A stretch of DNA of 64,000 bases from an uncultured Lachnospiraceae bacterium (GCA_947631685.1 CANRMI010000010.1:36841-100840), one strand, 5' to 3'. Shown: positions 8,599 to 19,051, counted from the first letter of the stretch. Notes: generated by a model not told the origin, from the letters alone. Numbers and translations: made by a program.

Positions 8599-9006
8599 CT
8601 ATTTTTTATGCTCCTTTAACTCCGTTTCCAAACGTACGATCTTCTTGGCATTTTCGTTCAGCTCAGCCTGCTGCTCTTTCACGGTCTTTTCCGTGGATTC
8701 CTGCTTGATCTGGGAAGCTATCAACTCATGCTTTAAGTCGTAGAGCTCCTTTTCCTTGTTCTGCAGCTCTTCCTCCAAAAGCTCGATCTGTTTTTTGGAT
8801 TTAAAGTAGTCGTCCGCAATATTTAACTGCAGCAGCACTGACTGGGTTTCATAAGGCTGCCGCCTGAAAGCGTCCAGTTTGCCGTACTCGTCCATCTTAT
8901 TGTTGATATAAGAAGCCACTTTCTGTAGATATTCTTCACTTTCATATCCGCTCAAGGTAAATATCTTTCCGCCGATGATTACCTCAGTATCCGTTTTAGA
9001 AGACAT
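8599..9006 (-). CDS. zapA: cell division protein ZapA
   Basis: 135 residues. The N-terminus (TEVIIGGKIFTLSGYESEEYLQKVASYINNK begins at residue 7) is the ZapA globular domain, followed by a long coiled coil (about 65-135, heptads of Leu with Glu/Lys). ZapA binds FtsZ and bundles protofilaments at midcell. The tail is longer than the roughly 85-100 residues of Bacillus ZapA. The start has GGGGG eight bases upstream and its own promoter. Confidence 0.9.
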   Translation of the reverse strand: MSSKTDTEVIIGGKIFTLSGYESEEYLQKVASYINNKMDEYGKLDAFRRQPYETQSVLLQLNIADDYFKSKKQIELLEEELQNKEKELYDLKHELIASQIKQESTEKTVKEQQAELNENAKKIVRLETELKEHKK

Positions 9007-9035
9007 AAGCTTCCCCCTTTTATCGTCTTGAAGGT

Positions 9036-9064
9036 ATTATATAACATCGGCGTGGGAGTGGCAA
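9036..9064 (-). promoter_or_regulatory. sigma-A promoter for zapA
   Basis: Minus strand TTGCCA (9059-9064), 17-base spacer, TATAAT (9036-9041), 30 bases ahead of the zapA start. Confidence 0.75.
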
Positions 9065-9098
9065 GCAGTTTTTCAGCCTTTCCTTCCCCGCCAGGAAC

Positions 9099-10103
9099 TC
9101 ATTCCCTGGTTTCCGGTAACGGATAGCCCATATGCCTGTAAGCGGCCGGAGTCGCTACCCTTCCCCGGGGAGTACGGTTCAAAAGGCCGTTCTGAATCAG
9201 AAAAGGCTCGTACACGTCCTCAATGGTGCCGGCGTCCTCGCCGATAGCCGCCGCCAGCGTATCTAAGCCCACCGGCCCGCCCTGAAACTTCAGGATTACG
9301 GTGGAAAGCATATTGCGGTCGATATGATCCAGCCCCATTTTGTCCACATCCATTAAATCCAGCGCTGTTCTAGCTATCTCTTCCGTAATGGCACCGTCGT
9401 ACTTTACCTGGGCAAAATCCCGTACTCTCTTTAAGATCCGGTTAGCCAGCCTGGGCGTTCCCCTGCTTCTTCTCGCCAGCTCCAAGGCGCCTCCCTCGTC
9501 AATATCCACCTCCAGAATGCGGGCGGAATGCTTGATGATCTGCTGCAGCTCCGCGATCGTATAGAACTCCAGACGGTGGATCATGCCGAATCTGTCCCTC
9601 AAGGGAGCGGTCAGCATCCCCGCCCTTGTGGTAGCTCCCACCAGCGTAAACTTCGGAAGTTCCAGGCGAACGCTGCGGGCCGAAGAACCTTTCCCGATCA
9701 TAATATCTATGGCAAAGTCCTCCATGGCCGGATAGAGCACTTCCTCCACCTGCCTGTTGAGCCTGTGGATCTCATCCACAAATAAAATATCCCCTTCGTT
9801 CAGATTGTTCAAAATGGCAGCGATCTCTCCGGGCTTCTCAATGGCCGGACCGCTGGTGATCTTCATGTTCACGCCCATCTCATTGGCAATAATGCCCGCC
9901 AACGTGGTCTTGCCCAGCCCCGGAGGTCCGTAGAAAAGCGCATGATCCAGCGCGTCTCCTCTCTGCTTTGCCGCCTCTATGTATATGCGCAGATTGGCCT
10001 TGATCTTCTCCTGTCCGATATAGTCGGAGAGATACTTGGGCCGCAGACTTCCCTCTATCCTGCTGTCCTCTTCCGTTACATTGGTTTCTATCGTTCTCGC
10101 CAT
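9099..10103 (-). CDS. ruvB: Holliday junction branch migration helicase RuvB
   Basis: 334 residues, full length for RuvB. AAA+ motor with Walker [11 protein letters not shown], Walker B DEIHRL, sensor [18 protein letters not shown], and the C-terminal winged helix with TPRGRVAT. The hexamer drives branch migration of Holliday junctions loaded by RuvA during recombinational repair. It follows ruvA by 12 bases, as in most bacteria. No ruvC-type gene is present in the window, as expected for Firmicutes, which use RecU or other resolvases. Confidence 0.97.
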   Translation of the reverse strand: MARTIETNVTEEDSRIEGSLRPKYLSDYIGQEKIKANLRIYIEAAKQRGDALDHALFYGPPGLGKTTLAGIIANEMGVNMKITSGPAIEKPGEIAAILNNLNEGDILFVDEIHRLNRQVEEVLYPAMEDFAIDIMIGKGSSARSVRLELPKFTLVGATTRAGMLTAPLRDRFGMIHRLEFYTIAELQQIIKHSARILEVDIDEGGALELARRSRGTPRLANRILKRVRDFAQVKYDGAITEEIARTALDLMDVDKMGLDHIDRNMLSTVILKFQGGPVGLDTLAAAIGEDAGTIEDVYEPFLIQNGLLNRTPRGRVATPAAYRHMGYPLPETRE

Positions 10104-10115
10104 TGTGTTTATCCT

Positions 10116-10724
10116 TTAAAATAAGTTCTTCAGAGCCGCTTTTAAAATAGCCGAGCTGTCCAGCTTCTCCGCGTTTGGAACGGCCTTTACCGCCCGCAGG
10201 CTCTCGGTCTGTCCATAACCCAGCGCGGTCAGGGCTTCCACCGCTTCCTTTAAGACGCCTTCCGCAGGCGTCAGGGTACCTCTGCTTCCCCGTTCTACCT
10301 CCATGTCGATCATCGTATCATCATAGGATACCTTATCTTTCAGCTCCAGGATCAGCCTTTCCGCCGTTCTGGCCCCAATACCCTGGGCCTTGGAGATGGC
10401 CTTGGCGTCTCCTGACAGGATTGCGTAGCGCAGGCTGTCCCCGTCCATGGCCGAAAGGATCGCCAGGGCACCCTTTGGCCCGATCCCGCTGACCGAAATG
10501 CATTTTTTGAACAGCTCCAAATCGCTTCGGTTTAAAAAGCCGTACAGGGAAAAGGCATCCTCCCTGACCAGGGTGTAGGTATAGAGCTTTACCTGCTCTC
10601 CCACGCCCGGCAGACTCTGTGCCACCCTGCCGGAAATATTCACATTGAAGCCTACCCCGGAAACCTCTATCACCACATTCTCTTCCGTCAGCTCCGCGAT
10701 CTCGCCCTTTACATACGCAATCAT
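10116..10724 (-). CDS. ruvA: Holliday junction DNA-binding protein RuvA
   Basis: 202 residues from the start MIAYVKGEIAEL, the usual RuvA N-terminus; the frame is open 13 codons upstream, but that part has no family match. OB-fold (1-62), helix-hairpin-helix motifs (ISGIGPKGALAIL; AQGIGARTAERLILELK) and the C-terminal domain III that contacts RuvB. A tetramer holds the four-way junction. AAAGGA lies about 10 bases upstream of the ATG. It heads the ruvAB pair and follows the MATE gene by about 50 bases. Confidence 0.96.
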   Translation of the reverse strand: MIAYVKGEIAELTEENVVIEVSGVGFNVNISGRVAQSLPGVGEQVKLYTYTLVREDAFSLYGFLNRSDLELFKKCISVSGIGPKGALAILSAMDGDSLRYAILSGDAKAISKAQGIGARTAERLILELKDKVSYDDTMIDMEVERGSRGTLTPAEGVLKEAVEALTALGYGQTESLRAVKAVPNAEKLDSSAILKAALKNLF

Positions 10725-10776
10725 ATTCCTTATATCCTTTCCGTTTTTAACAGCATACCACAATCGAACGTATGTT

Positions 10777-12144
10777 TCAAGCTTTCTTTCTCAAACGGGC
10801 ATACAAAAACAGAAAACAGGCCAGGTGCACCATGACGGTCAACACCCAGGAAATGGGATAGGAAATATAGAGGGTATCTAAGGAACGATGTTCTTGAAAT
10901 ACGGTATAGATCCAGATGATACGGAACAGACAGGCCCCGCTTAAGGACACCAGCATGGGCAGTACGGAGTAGCCGATCCCTCTGATGCAGCCCACCAGCG
11001 TATCCATGACACCACATAAAAAATAAAAACAGCACACATAGGCTATTCTCTGCAGTCCCATGGTGATCACGGCGTCCTCTTTGGAATACAAGCGCAGCAG
11101 CAGGGAGCCCGCCAGGTACATCCCGTTCCCCATCACAAGGCCGATGACCGTCACCATACCCACGCACTGCAGCGAGATCAGTCCAATGCGCTTATACTGC
11201 CTGGCCCCGTAATTCTGGCTCACAAAGCTCACGGAAGTCTGCTGCAGGGTATTCATGGAGGTGTACACAAATCCCTCCAGATTGCTGGCAGCGGAATTGG
11301 CGGCCATGGCTGTTGCGCCAAAGGAATTGATGGAGGACTGGATCAGGATATTGGACACAGAAAAAACCGCCCCCTGCAGCCCTGCGGGAATGCCGATCCT
11401 CGCCATGGCAAACAGCTTGCTTTTCACAATGCGCAGAGACTTGATATCCAGCCGGTAATCCTCTTTTGTATTCATCAGGCAGTTTAAGACCAGCCCCGCG
11501 GAAACGATCTGAGAAACCGTGGTAGCCAGGGCAACTCCCGCTACTCCCATGGAAAATCCCACCACCAAAGTCAGGTTCAGAATGATATTGATCACGCCGG
11601 CGACGGTGAGATAATAAAGAGGTCTCCTGGTGTCGCCTACGGCCCGCAAGATAGCCGAACCGAAATTGTAAAGCATCATGGCAGGCATGGAAAAGAAATA
11701 AATACGCAGATACAATACGGACTGGGGCAGCACCTCATCAGGAGAGCCCATGGCTTTCAGCGCCGCGGGAGCCACAAAAAAGCCAAGAAAAATCAAAAAT
11801 ACCCCGCAGATAAAAGCCGTCAGCAGAGAGGTGTGCACCATTTCCGAAAGTTCCCTTTTTTGTCCGGAGCCATAAAATCTGGCGATCATGACATTGGTAC
11901 CCACGGAAAGCCCCAGAAAGACATTCACCAGCAGATTGATCAGAGGGCCGTTAGAGCCCACTGCCGCCAGGGCGTCACTGCCCACCCATCTTCCTACCAC
12001 GATCATGTCGGCAGCATTAAACAACAGCTGCAGGATACCGGAGATCATCAGGGGCAGGGTAAACAGCAGGAGTTTCCCAAACAAAGGGCCGTTGCACATG
12101 TCGATCTCATAGCTTTTCATGCCGGTTTTTGTATTGTGTATCAC
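10777..12144 (-). CDS. MATE family multidrug/cation antiporter
   Basis: 455 residues, about 12 membrane helices in two homologous halves. Typical MATE segments: PLMISGILQLLFNAADMIVVGRW (residues 36 onward) and VGSNGPLINLL. These exporters use Na+ or H+ gradients to expel cationic compounds; the substrate cannot be told. The start is GTG with AAAGGAG nine bases upstream; a later Met (MKSYEID) is possible. It lies 21 bases after leuD on the same strand, so it may be read from the leu promoter. Confidence 0.9.
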   Translation of the reverse strand: MIHNTKTGMKSYEIDMCNGPLFGKLLLFTLPLMISGILQLLFNAADMIVVGRWVGSDALAAVGSNGPLINLLVNVFLGLSVGTNVMIARFYGSGQKRELSEMVHTSLLTAFICGVFLIFLGFFVAPAALKAMGSPDEVLPQSVLYLRIYFFSMPAMMLYNFGSAILRAVGDTRRPLYYLTVAGVINIILNLTLVVGFSMGVAGVALATTVSQIVSAGLVLNCLMNTKEDYRLDIKSLRIVKSKLFAMARIGIPAGLQGAVFSVSNILIQSSINSFGATAMAANSAASNLEGFVYTSMNTLQQTSVSFVSQNYGARQYKRIGLISLQCVGMVTVIGLVMGNGMYLAGSLLLRLYSKEDAVITMGLQRIAYVCCFYFLCGVMDTLVGCIRGIGYSVLPMLVSLSGACLFRIIWIYTVFQEHRSLDTLYISYPISWVLTVMVHLACFLFLYARLRKKA

Positions 12145-12165
12145 GTTGTCCCGCTCCTTTGGCAG

Positions 12166-12651
12166 TTACTTGTTGTTAATGTAATTAATCAGACCCTCCG
12201 CCGCAATGATCTTCTGCATAAAGGGAGGAAATGCCTGCCCTTTAAAAGTGGTTCCCCTGGTAATATCGGTGATGATGCCGGAATCAAAGTCCACTTCCAC
12301 TTCATCTCCCGCCTGGATGCTTTCCGCTGCTTCCGGGCACTCGATAATAGGCAGGCCGATATTGATGGCGTTGCGGTAAAAGATGCGGGCGAAGGTTTCC
12401 GCGATGACGCAGCTTACTCCCGCCGCTTTAATGGCAATGGGGGCATGTTCTCTGGAAGAACCGCAGCCAAAGTTCTTGTTGGCCACGATAATATCCCCCT
12501 TCTTTACTTTTTTCACAAAGTCTTTGTCAATGTCCTCCATGCAGTGCGCAGCCAGCTCTGCCGGAACGGAGGTGTTTAAGTATCTCGCGGGGATGATGAC
12601 ATCCGTATCCACATTGTCCCCATATTTAAAAACAGTTCCCTTTGCGTTCAT
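12166..12651 (-). CDS. leuD: 3-isopropylmalate dehydratase small subunit
   Basis: 161 residues, the short clostridial/archaeal type of LeuD. Motifs: [12 protein letters not shown] and the substrate-loop [11 protein letters not shown]. With LeuC it interconverts 2- and 3-isopropylmalate in leucine synthesis. The start has GGAGGAGG upstream and lies 15 bases after leuC. The other leu genes (leuA, leuB) are not in the window. Confidence 0.96.
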   Translation of the reverse strand: MNAKGTVFKYGDNVDTDVIIPARYLNTSVPAELAAHCMEDIDKDFVKKVKKGDIIVANKNFGCGSSREHAPIAIKAAGVSCVIAETFARIFYRNAINIGLPIIECPEAAESIQAGDEVEVDFDSGIITDITRGTTFKGQAFPPFMQKIIAAEGLINYINNK

Positions 12652-12666
12652 GTCCGCTTCCTCCTC

Positions 12667-13926
12667 CTACAATGCTTCCGGGCCGGTGATCTTTCCGGCT
12701 ACGGCGCTTGCCGCCGCTACCGCGGGACTGGCCAGATAAATTTCGGAGCTTACATGCCCCATACGTCCTACAAAGTTACGGTTTGTGGTGGATACGCAGC
12801 GCTCTCCCTCAGCTAAGATGCCCATATATCCTCCCAGGCAGGGACCGCAGGTGGGGGTGCTGACAACGGCGCCCGCCTCTATAAAGGTCTTTAAAAGCCC
12901 CTCTTCCATAGCGTCCATGTAAATCTTCTGGGTGGCGGGAATGACAATGCAGCGCATTCCCTTCGCTACATGACGTCCCTTCAGCACCTTGGCGGCGATC
13001 TTAAGATCCTCCAGCCTGCCGTTGGTACAGGAGCCGATGACCACCTGGTCTATGGCAATATCTCCTACCTCATCAATGGTATGGGTATTTTCCGGCAGAT
13101 GGGGAAATGCCACCGTAGGCTTTAAGGTACTAAGATCGATGGTGTATTTTTCGTCGTACACCGCGTCCGCGTCCGCTTCATATACGGTGTAGGAACGGGA
13201 GGAATGCTCCGCCATATAGGCTTTGGCCGCTTCGTCCACAGGGAAGATGCCGTTTTTCGCACCGGCTTCGATCGCCATATTTGCGATGGTAAAGCGGTCG
13301 TCCATACTCAGATTGGCGATACCGTCCCCTGTAAATTCCAAAGATTTGTAGAGAGCGCCGTCCACGCCTATCATACCGATGATATGTAAGATCACGTCCT
13401 TGCCGGAAACCCATTCGGAGGGCTTTCCTGTCAGCGTGATCTGGATGGCTCCCGGCACCTTGAACCAGGCCTTTCCCGTAGCCATACCGGCCGCCATATC
13501 CGTGCTTCCCACACCGGTGGAAAACGCGCCCAGAGCGCCGTAGGTACAAGTATGGGAATCCGCTCCGATGATCACGTCCCCCGCTACGGTCAGTCCTTTT
13601 TCCGGCAGCAGCGCATGCTCGATTCCCATCTCTCCTACTTCAAAATAGTTGGTGATGTCATGCTTTCTGGCAAATTCCCGGACACATTTGCAGTGTTCCG
13701 CGGATTTGATGTCTTTGTTGGGTACGAAATGATCCGGCACCAGGGCTATCTTATCCCTGTCAAAAACGCCGTTCGTTTTCATTTTCTCCATTTCCTTGAT
13801 GGCGACCGGGCTGGTGATGTCATTGCCCAGCACCAGATCCAGATCCGCTTCTATCAGTTGTCCCGCTTCCACCGACGCAAGATGCGCGTGGGCAGCCAGG
13901 ATTTTCTGCGTCATTGTCATTCCCAT
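12667..13926 (-). CDS. leuC: 3-isopropylmalate dehydratase large subunit
   Basis: 419 residues, the aconitase-superfamily large subunit in its shorter (clostridial/archaeal) form that pairs with a small LeuD. The [4Fe-4S] ligands are visible: [12 protein letters not shown] and [30 protein letters not shown] is the substrate-binding segment. The start MGMTMTQK has AAAGGAGG seven bases upstream. It is the first gene after a good promoter, with leuD next. Confidence 0.97.
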   Translation of the reverse strand: MGMTMTQKILAAHAHLASVEAGQLIEADLDLVLGNDITSPVAIKEMEKMKTNGVFDRDKIALVPDHFVPNKDIKSAEHCKCVREFARKHDITNYFEVGEMGIEHALLPEKGLTVAGDVIIGADSHTCTYGALGAFSTGVGSTDMAAGMATGKAWFKVPGAIQITLTGKPSEWVSGKDVILHIIGMIGVDGALYKSLEFTGDGIANLSMDDRFTIANMAIEAGAKNGIFPVDEAAKAYMAEHSSRSYTVYEADADAVYDEKYTIDLSTLKPTVAFPHLPENTHTIDEVGDIAIDQVVIGSCTNGRLEDLKIAAKVLKGRHVAKGMRCIVIPATQKIYMDAMEEGLLKTFIEAGAVVSTPTCGPCLGGYMGILAEGERCVSTTNRNFVGRMGHVSSEIYLASPAVAAASAVAGKITGPEAL

Positions 13927-13970
13927 AGGGGTTCCTCCTTTAGCTCCCGTATTTTTCTCGCTTATAATTA

Positions 13971-13999
13971 ACTATAATCCGGAATGATGCCGATGTAAA
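13971..13999 (-). promoter_or_regulatory. sigma-A promoter for leuCD
   Basis: Minus strand TTTACA (13994-13999), 17-base spacer, TATAGT (13971-13976). The leader to the leuC ATG is only about 40 bases, too short for a T-box or leader-peptide attenuator. Confidence 0.75.
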
Positions 14000-14008
14000 G
14001 GGCTTCTT

Positions 14009-16255
14009 TTATCCTAAACAGGGGAAAAAAAGGAAGACTTTGAACAAATCTCCGTCGCTTTCCAGCCGGAAAGTGCCGCCCTGCAGCTCCGTCAGACTCT
14101 TGGCGATCGCCAGTCCTAAACCGCTTCCCTCCGTATTTCTGGATGCGTCTCCCCGTACAAAACGTTCCGCAAGCTCCGACACATCCATACTGATCTCAGA
14201 AGCCGAAATATTTTTCAAACAGACGGCAATATGCCCGTTTTCTGTCTTCCCCTGCACGTAGACTCTGGTCCCTTTGAGCGCGTATTTGGCAATATTCAGG
14301 AAGAGATTTTCAAAGATACGGTAGGTCTTCTGGCTGTCTAAAAGAACCGTAACCCTTTCTGTCGGCAGTTCCATGCGAATGTCCAGACTGGCCGCCTCCA
14401 GCTTGTCGGCCATTTCCAAACGGACCTGCTTTATCAGGCTGCAGATGTCCACTTCCACATATTTTAAGTTCATGCTGCCGCTGGTGGCCTTGGAGATTTC
14501 AAACAGATCTTCGATCAAAACCTTCAGCCTTTCCGATTTTCTTTCCAAAATCTCCAGGTATTCCTGTTTCTGCTCTTCTGTAGCATTGGGCTCCTTCATC
14601 AAGTCCACATAGGTGGTAATGGCTGTCAGAGGCGTTTTGAGATCGTGGGATACGTTGGTGATCAGCTCGGACTTCATTCTCTGGCTTTTGATCTCCGCCT
14701 CCACCGCTGCCTTAAAACCGCCCTGAATCTTTAGGAGTTCTTCTTTTAAAGGATTAAAGATCCCCAAATCCTCCTTTAGGTCAACATTCAGATTGCCCCT
14801 TGAGATCTCCTGTATTCCAGAAAGCAGCAGCCGGTATTTTTTCTGGATCCTGCTTACATAAATCCGTAAGAACAGGTAAAGCAGAGCGCAGTAAATAAGC
14901 GGCAGGATAAGGTTTCCGGGCAGAAATACCAGTAAAAACGCGGCCAATCCGTTCACCAGTACCATACTCAGGATCTTTTTTCCGGCCTTTTTACTGAGGT
15001 CGATATGCTCCCAGGCATCTTCCAGCCGGATAAACTGCCGTTTGCAGAAAGGGAATACTCGATATGTCAGGCTGTATTCCCGGATGTATCGCCTGAAACC
15101 CTTTCCTAACAGAGGTCTGGCGCACATTCCCAGATACCAGGCCGCCAGAAAAAGCAGATACAGAAAGAATCCATGCTGCAAAAACGCCAGATCATCCGCG
15201 GTCTGCCTGGAGATTGCCAGGAAACTTTTCATTCCCGCCGCGCTCACACCCTCTAAAAGTCTGGCCGTTTCCTCCACAAACCCTGTGAGAAAAGACATAA
15301 GACAACAGCTAAAAACCACTAAGACCTCCAGGGGCATCCTGCATATTTTGTGAAGGGAGAAGGATTCTCCCGCCAGCTTCTGCAGGGGCAGAAGGAGGGC
15401 CAAAAGGAACACGATCACCCCCGCAAGCTGCAGACATCTGCCTATACCGGAAGCGGTATAGAGGCCGAACATATTCTGCGTATAATAAATGTTCCTGTAA
15501 CCGTCCGACAGATAAAATACCTCTCCCTGAACCAGCTGTTCCCAGTCAGACTGGGTGATGCCGTATATGATCCTGCAGTTTTCCGGACTTTTTCCATACT
15601 GCAGGATATCAAAACGGCTGCTGTCCCCAAAAAACGGGTATGTGGACTCTTCCAGATATTCTTCCAGCAGTTTATTTTTGATCAAAAGGTTTTCCGCCGC
15701 ATTTTTCATCAGCCTTTCCGTATCGGTGGACTGGGCGTTCACCACATTGGCAAATCCGTTTTCGTCATAGACGATCTCCAGATAATAATAGTAGTCCTCT
15801 TTGTTGATATTTCCCGTCAGGGTATTGCTGATGGAAATACCGGTTCTAAGATCCTCAATATAATAATCACAGATACCGAAATACCTGACATTATTGTTTT
15901 CCACGACTTCCTTCATGGCTTCATTGAACTTTTCCTCTGCGCTGTCAGGCCCGATAGACTCTGCATCGAACAGCTTCTCTATGTCCAGGATATACAGATC
16001 GCTGTAACGCTTGGAACTGCCGGTCAGCTTTTCCTGCAGATTTTTATACAGTACATAGTTTTCCTTTAACAGTTCTTTTAAACTGTTTCCATATTCAAAC
16101 GGACTTTCCTTGTTGGCACTGACATAGTCCCGCACTCCTCCGTAAGTGCTCATGACCGTCACAGCGGCTATGAGCGGAACGCAGAGAGAAATAACGGCCA
16201 CCCACCATTTTCCGCCCTTTCTGCCGGCGTGTTTATTTTCCACTTTTGCTTCCAT
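14009..16255 (-). CDS. multi-pass membrane sensor histidine kinase
   Basis: 748 residues. An N-terminal membrane helix (18-36) and an extracellular region of about 230 residues (40-270) lead into further helices (about 272-293, 308-326, 361-380, 427-466), a HAMP-like segment, then HisKA with the phospho-acceptor His537 (NVSHDLKTPLTAITTY) and a HATPase domain ending in GSGLGLAIAKSL. The stimulus is unknown. It is encoded directly after an OmpR-type regulator and is probably its kinase. The extra helices between the sensor part and the kinase are more than a standard two-helix kinase has. Confidence 0.9.
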   Translation of the reverse strand: MEAKVENKHAGRKGGKWWVAVISLCVPLIAAVTVMSTYGGVRDYVSANKESPFEYGNSLKELLKENYVLYKNLQEKLTGSSKRYSDLYILDIEKLFDAESIGPDSAEEKFNEAMKEVVENNNVRYFGICDYYIEDLRTGISISNTLTGNINKEDYYYYLEIVYDENGFANVVNAQSTDTERLMKNAAENLLIKNKLLEEYLEESTYPFFGDSSRFDILQYGKSPENCRIIYGITQSDWEQLVQGEVFYLSDGYRNIYYTQNMFGLYTASGIGRCLQLAGVIVFLLALLLPLQKLAGESFSLHKICRMPLEVLVVFSCCLMSFLTGFVEETARLLEGVSAAGMKSFLAISRQTADDLAFLQHGFFLYLLFLAAWYLGMCARPLLGKGFRRYIREYSLTYRVFPFCKRQFIRLEDAWEHIDLSKKAGKKILSMVLVNGLAAFLLVFLPGNLILPLIYCALLYLFLRIYVSRIQKKYRLLLSGIQEISRGNLNVDLKEDLGIFNPLKEELLKIQGGFKAAVEAEIKSQRMKSELITNVSHDLKTPLTAITTYVDLMKEPNATEEQKQEYLEILERKSERLKVLIEDLFEISKATSGSMNLKYVEVDICSLIKQVRLEMADKLEAASLDIRMELPTERVTVLLDSQKTYRIFENLFLNIAKYALKGTRVYVQGKTENGHIAVCLKNISASEISMDVSELAERFVRGDASRNTEGSGLGLAIAKSLTELQGGTFRLESDGDLFKVFLFFPCLG

Positions 16256-16301
16256 TTTTTCTCCCCTTCATTCTGCCGTCAATACGGCTCTTTTCTAACT
16301 G

Positions 16302-17009
16302 CTACTGCTTTTCAATCTTATAGCCCACACCCCAGACCACCTTGAGATATTTGGGATTTCTGGGATCGATCTCTATTTTTTCACGGATGTTGCGCACATG
16401 GACCATAATGGTGTCGGTATTGACCGCCCTTTCATTCCAGATTCGCTCATAGATCTCATCCGCGGAAAAGACTCTCCCCGGATTTTTGATCAACAGCTGC
16501 ACGATCTTAAATTCTGTAGGCGTCATCTGCACCGGATTCCCGTCCACAAAGACTTCTACGGTCTCTTCGTTCAGTTCCAGGCCCCCTATGGTAAAAACAT
16601 GGCCGTTCCCTTCCGCTTTGGTAGCGTTTAAATACTTGGAATATCTGCGCAGCTGGGAATGTACACGGGCCAAAAGCTCCATAGGCGTAAACGGTTTCGT
16701 CATATAGTCGTCCGCCCCCATATTCAGTCCCATGATCTTGTCCATATCCTCGGACTTGGCCGACAGCATGATAACAGGAAAATCCTTGCCGCTCTCCCGC
16801 AGCTTCATGAGCATGGTCATACCGTCCATAACCGGCATCATAATGTCCACAATAGCTAGGTGGATCTCCGTTTCCTTAGCGGCTTCCAGTCCCTGGGCGC
16901 CATTGGCCGCCTGCAGGACCTCATATCCCTGGTTCTTTAAATAGATCTCTATGCCCTCTCGGATCTCTTTATCGTCTTCCACGATCAAAATACGGTATTT
17001 TTCTTCCAC
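16302..17009 (-). CDS. OmpR/PhoB-family response regulator
   Basis: 235 residues: receiver domain (1-120) with acidic pocket EDD at 11-13, phospho-acceptor Asp55 (AIVDIMMPVMDG) and Lys in MTKPFTP, then a winged-helix DNA-binding domain (about 135-233; MTPTEFKIVQLLIKN, NTDTIMVHVRNIREKI). The start is GTG, preceded by GGGAGG at seven bases. It stands first in a two-gene operon with the histidine kinase. Target genes cannot be read from the window. Confidence 0.95.
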   Translation of the reverse strand: MEEKYRILIVEDDKEIREGIEIYLKNQGYEVLQAANGAQGLEAAKETEIHLAIVDIMMPVMDGMTMLMKLRESGKDFPVIMLSAKSEDMDKIMGLNMGADDYMTKPFTPMELLARVHSQLRRYSKYLNATKAEGNGHVFTIGGLELNEETVEVFVDGNPVQMTPTEFKIVQLLIKNPGRVFSADEIYERIWNERAVNTDTIMVHVRNIREKIEIDPRNPKYLKVVWGVGYKIEKQ

Positions 17010-17052
17010 TATCCGTCCTCCCTTGCGCGGGGCGTCCCCCCGCTATCCTCTC

Positions 17053-17081
17053 ATTATATGGGTTTCCCGATTTTAACGCAA
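17053..17081 (-). promoter_or_regulatory. sigma-A promoter for the two-component operon
   Basis: Minus strand TTGCGT (17076-17081), 17-base spacer, TATAAT (17053-17058), about 45 bases ahead of the GTG start. Confidence 0.7.
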
Positions 17082-17114
17082 TCATAATAACCTGAAATTA
17101 CTAATTTAAAGCAC

Positions 17115-17151
17115 AAAAAAAGCCAAAGAATTTCTAAAGAAATCCTCCGGC
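17115..17151 (-). terminator. intrinsic terminator after the ABC exporter gene
   Basis: A 13-bp stem (17122-17134 with 17139-17151, three G-T pairs) and a TTTA loop, followed on the minus strand by seven T residues. It is 20 bases after the ABC gene's stop. Confidence 0.85.
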
Positions 17152-17171
17152 TTCTTATCAATCGCAGTTTT

Positions 17172-18977
17172 TCAGCTTTGTATCATTTTCATCCTGTAAA
17201 ATTCTCCCTGCAGCGCCATCAGCTCTTCAAAGGTGCCGTATTCCACACAACGCCCCTCCGCGATGACCGCGATCTTATCCGCGTCCCGTATGGTGGAGAG
17301 CCTGTGGGCCACAATAAAGGTGGTCCGTCCTCTGGTAAGGTTCTGCAGGGCCTGCTGAATGAGTTTTTCCGAAATGCTGTCTAAAGCGGAGGTAGCCTCA
17401 TCCAGTACAATGACCTTAGGATCCCTGATCAGGGCCCTGGCGATTGCGATCCGCTGCCGCTGGCCGCCGGAAAGCTTGCCGCCGTGTTCCCCTACCTGGG
17501 TATCTAAGCCATTGGGCAGAGTATGTATAAACTCTTCCAGATTGGCGGCTCGTATCACTTCCGCCAGCTCATCTTCCGATACGTCACCGCACCCATAGGT
17601 GATGTTGTCCCGTATGGTGCCGGAAAAGAGAATGGAGGTCTGGGGCACCACGGCCAGATGCTTCCGGTAAGTGCGCAGGTCAATTTCCCGCAGATCCTTG
17701 CCGTCCATGAGTACGCTGCCCTCCTGGGCCATATGAAACCCGATGACAAGGTTTAAGATGGTGGATTTGCCGGCGCCGGACTCTCCCACCAGAGCGATGG
17801 TCTCCCCTTCCCTTACATTCAGGTTCAGATCCTTCAGCACGGGAAAATCCGTGTTTTTATATCGGAATCCCACATTTTTAAAGGTAAAGCAGCCTTTTAC
17901 TTCACTTATTTTTTCTTTTCCTTCATTCTGCTCCACATCATCGGACAAAAGCACTTCCCCTATGGAATTAACGGATTCGATCCCTTTGGTGATCGTGGGG
18001 AGCAGAGTGACAATGGCAGATACCTGATTCACCACCGTGGCAAAATAGCTTTGATAGAGTGTGATGTCACCTGCCAGTATCCTGTTCTTCCATGCCAGAT
18101 ACCCGGTAAAGGCCAGACAGATGACCTGAAAGACCTGGAAGATCGCCCAGCCTACGGAACCGAACAGCGCTTGTACCAGATCCAGCTTATAGCCCTTTTC
18201 CGCCACGGCAAACAGCTGCCCGCTCATTTTTTCTACTTCTTCGTCCTCCAGGGCATGGGCTCTAGTCACCGGCACCAGCTCCACCATTTCCATGACTCTG
18301 GCAGAGGTTTCTTCCATTTCCTTACGGAATTCGTTATTTCTGGTCCGCATAACATTCCGAAAGGTCACCATGGTAATCGCCGCTGTGGGTGCCGTAATCA
18401 AAAAGAACAGGAAGACGATCATGCTCTTGGAAACCGTTACTGCCAGCGCGATGCCGATATTCAGGGCAATATTCAGAATACTCAAAAACATCTGTGTGGA
18501 AAGGTTCTCCACTGCCTCCACATCACGCATGATCTTGCTCTGCAGTCTGCCGGACTGGGTTTCCACATGGTAGGAAATGGAAAGCTGCTGCAGCTTGCGC
18601 ACCAGCGCTTTCCGCAGGCCCGTTTCCGCATAGCGGGTAGCCAGACTCTTATAGGAGGTATACAGATAGTTCATGGGAATGTTCAGGGCGATCAGACCTA
18701 TCTCTAACGCCGCGTAGAATAAAATATTCCGCAGGGTATTGGGATTTTTGCCGGTCACGTCATTGATGATGTTGGCGGTCAGTATGGGAAGCACCCATAC
18801 GCAGGCATGCTTGATAAAAAAGCAGATGACTGCCAGCACAAACTTATGGTAATTCCCCTTATATAGGGAGATCAATATCCGAATGGGGTGCCCGATATGG
18901 CGCCTGTAGCTTTCTAAAAACCAGCTTTCCGTATCCAGCGCTTTTTTCGGTGCCGTCCTCTTTTCAAAATCTTTCAT
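17172..18977 (-). CDS. ABC exporter, fused permease-ATPase
   Basis: 601 residues: six-helix membrane domain (about 45-340) and ATPase domain with Walker A GESGAGKSTI, signature LSGGQRQRIA, Walker B VIVLDEATSALD and switch His in IVAHRLST. It belongs to the half-transporter exporter (MsbA/LmrA-like) group and works as a dimer; substrate unknown. The ATG giving MKDFEKRTAPKK has GGAGG seven bases upstream, so it is preferred over the longer frame to 19010. It stands alone, closed by its own terminator. Confidence 0.92.
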   Translation of the reverse strand: MKDFEKRTAPKKALDTESWFLESYRRHIGHPIRILISLYKGNYHKFVLAVICFFIKHACVWVLPILTANIINDVTGKNPNTLRNILFYAALEIGLIALNIPMNYLYTSYKSLATRYAETGLRKALVRKLQQLSISYHVETQSGRLQSKIMRDVEAVENLSTQMFLSILNIALNIGIALAVTVSKSMIVFLFFLITAPTAAITMVTFRNVMRTRNNEFRKEMEETSARVMEMVELVPVTRAHALEDEEVEKMSGQLFAVAEKGYKLDLVQALFGSVGWAIFQVFQVICLAFTGYLAWKNRILAGDITLYQSYFATVVNQVSAIVTLLPTITKGIESVNSIGEVLLSDDVEQNEGKEKISEVKGCFTFKNVGFRYKNTDFPVLKDLNLNVREGETIALVGESGAGKSTILNLVIGFHMAQEGSVLMDGKDLREIDLRTYRKHLAVVPQTSILFSGTIRDNITYGCGDVSEDELAEVIRAANLEEFIHTLPNGLDTQVGEHGGKLSGGQRQRIAIARALIRDPKVIVLDEATSALDSISEKLIQQALQNLTRGRTTFIVAHRLSTIRDADKIAVIAEGRCVEYGTFEELMALQGEFYRMKMIQS

Positions 18978-19051
18978 AGTCTTCCCTCCGCTTTTCCCAC
19001 TATAACACATTTCTCCTCGGGCATTCTGTAAAAGATTTGCGCAATTTGCAT

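Noticed and set aside
11833..12579. Plus-strand open frame of 248 codons
   Set aside because: Antisense to MATE and leuD; both minus-strand genes have clear family motifs and ribosome sites.
18051..18707. Plus-strand open frame of 218 codons
   Set aside because: Lies wholly within the membrane domain of the ABC exporter on the other strand; composition is that of a shadow frame.
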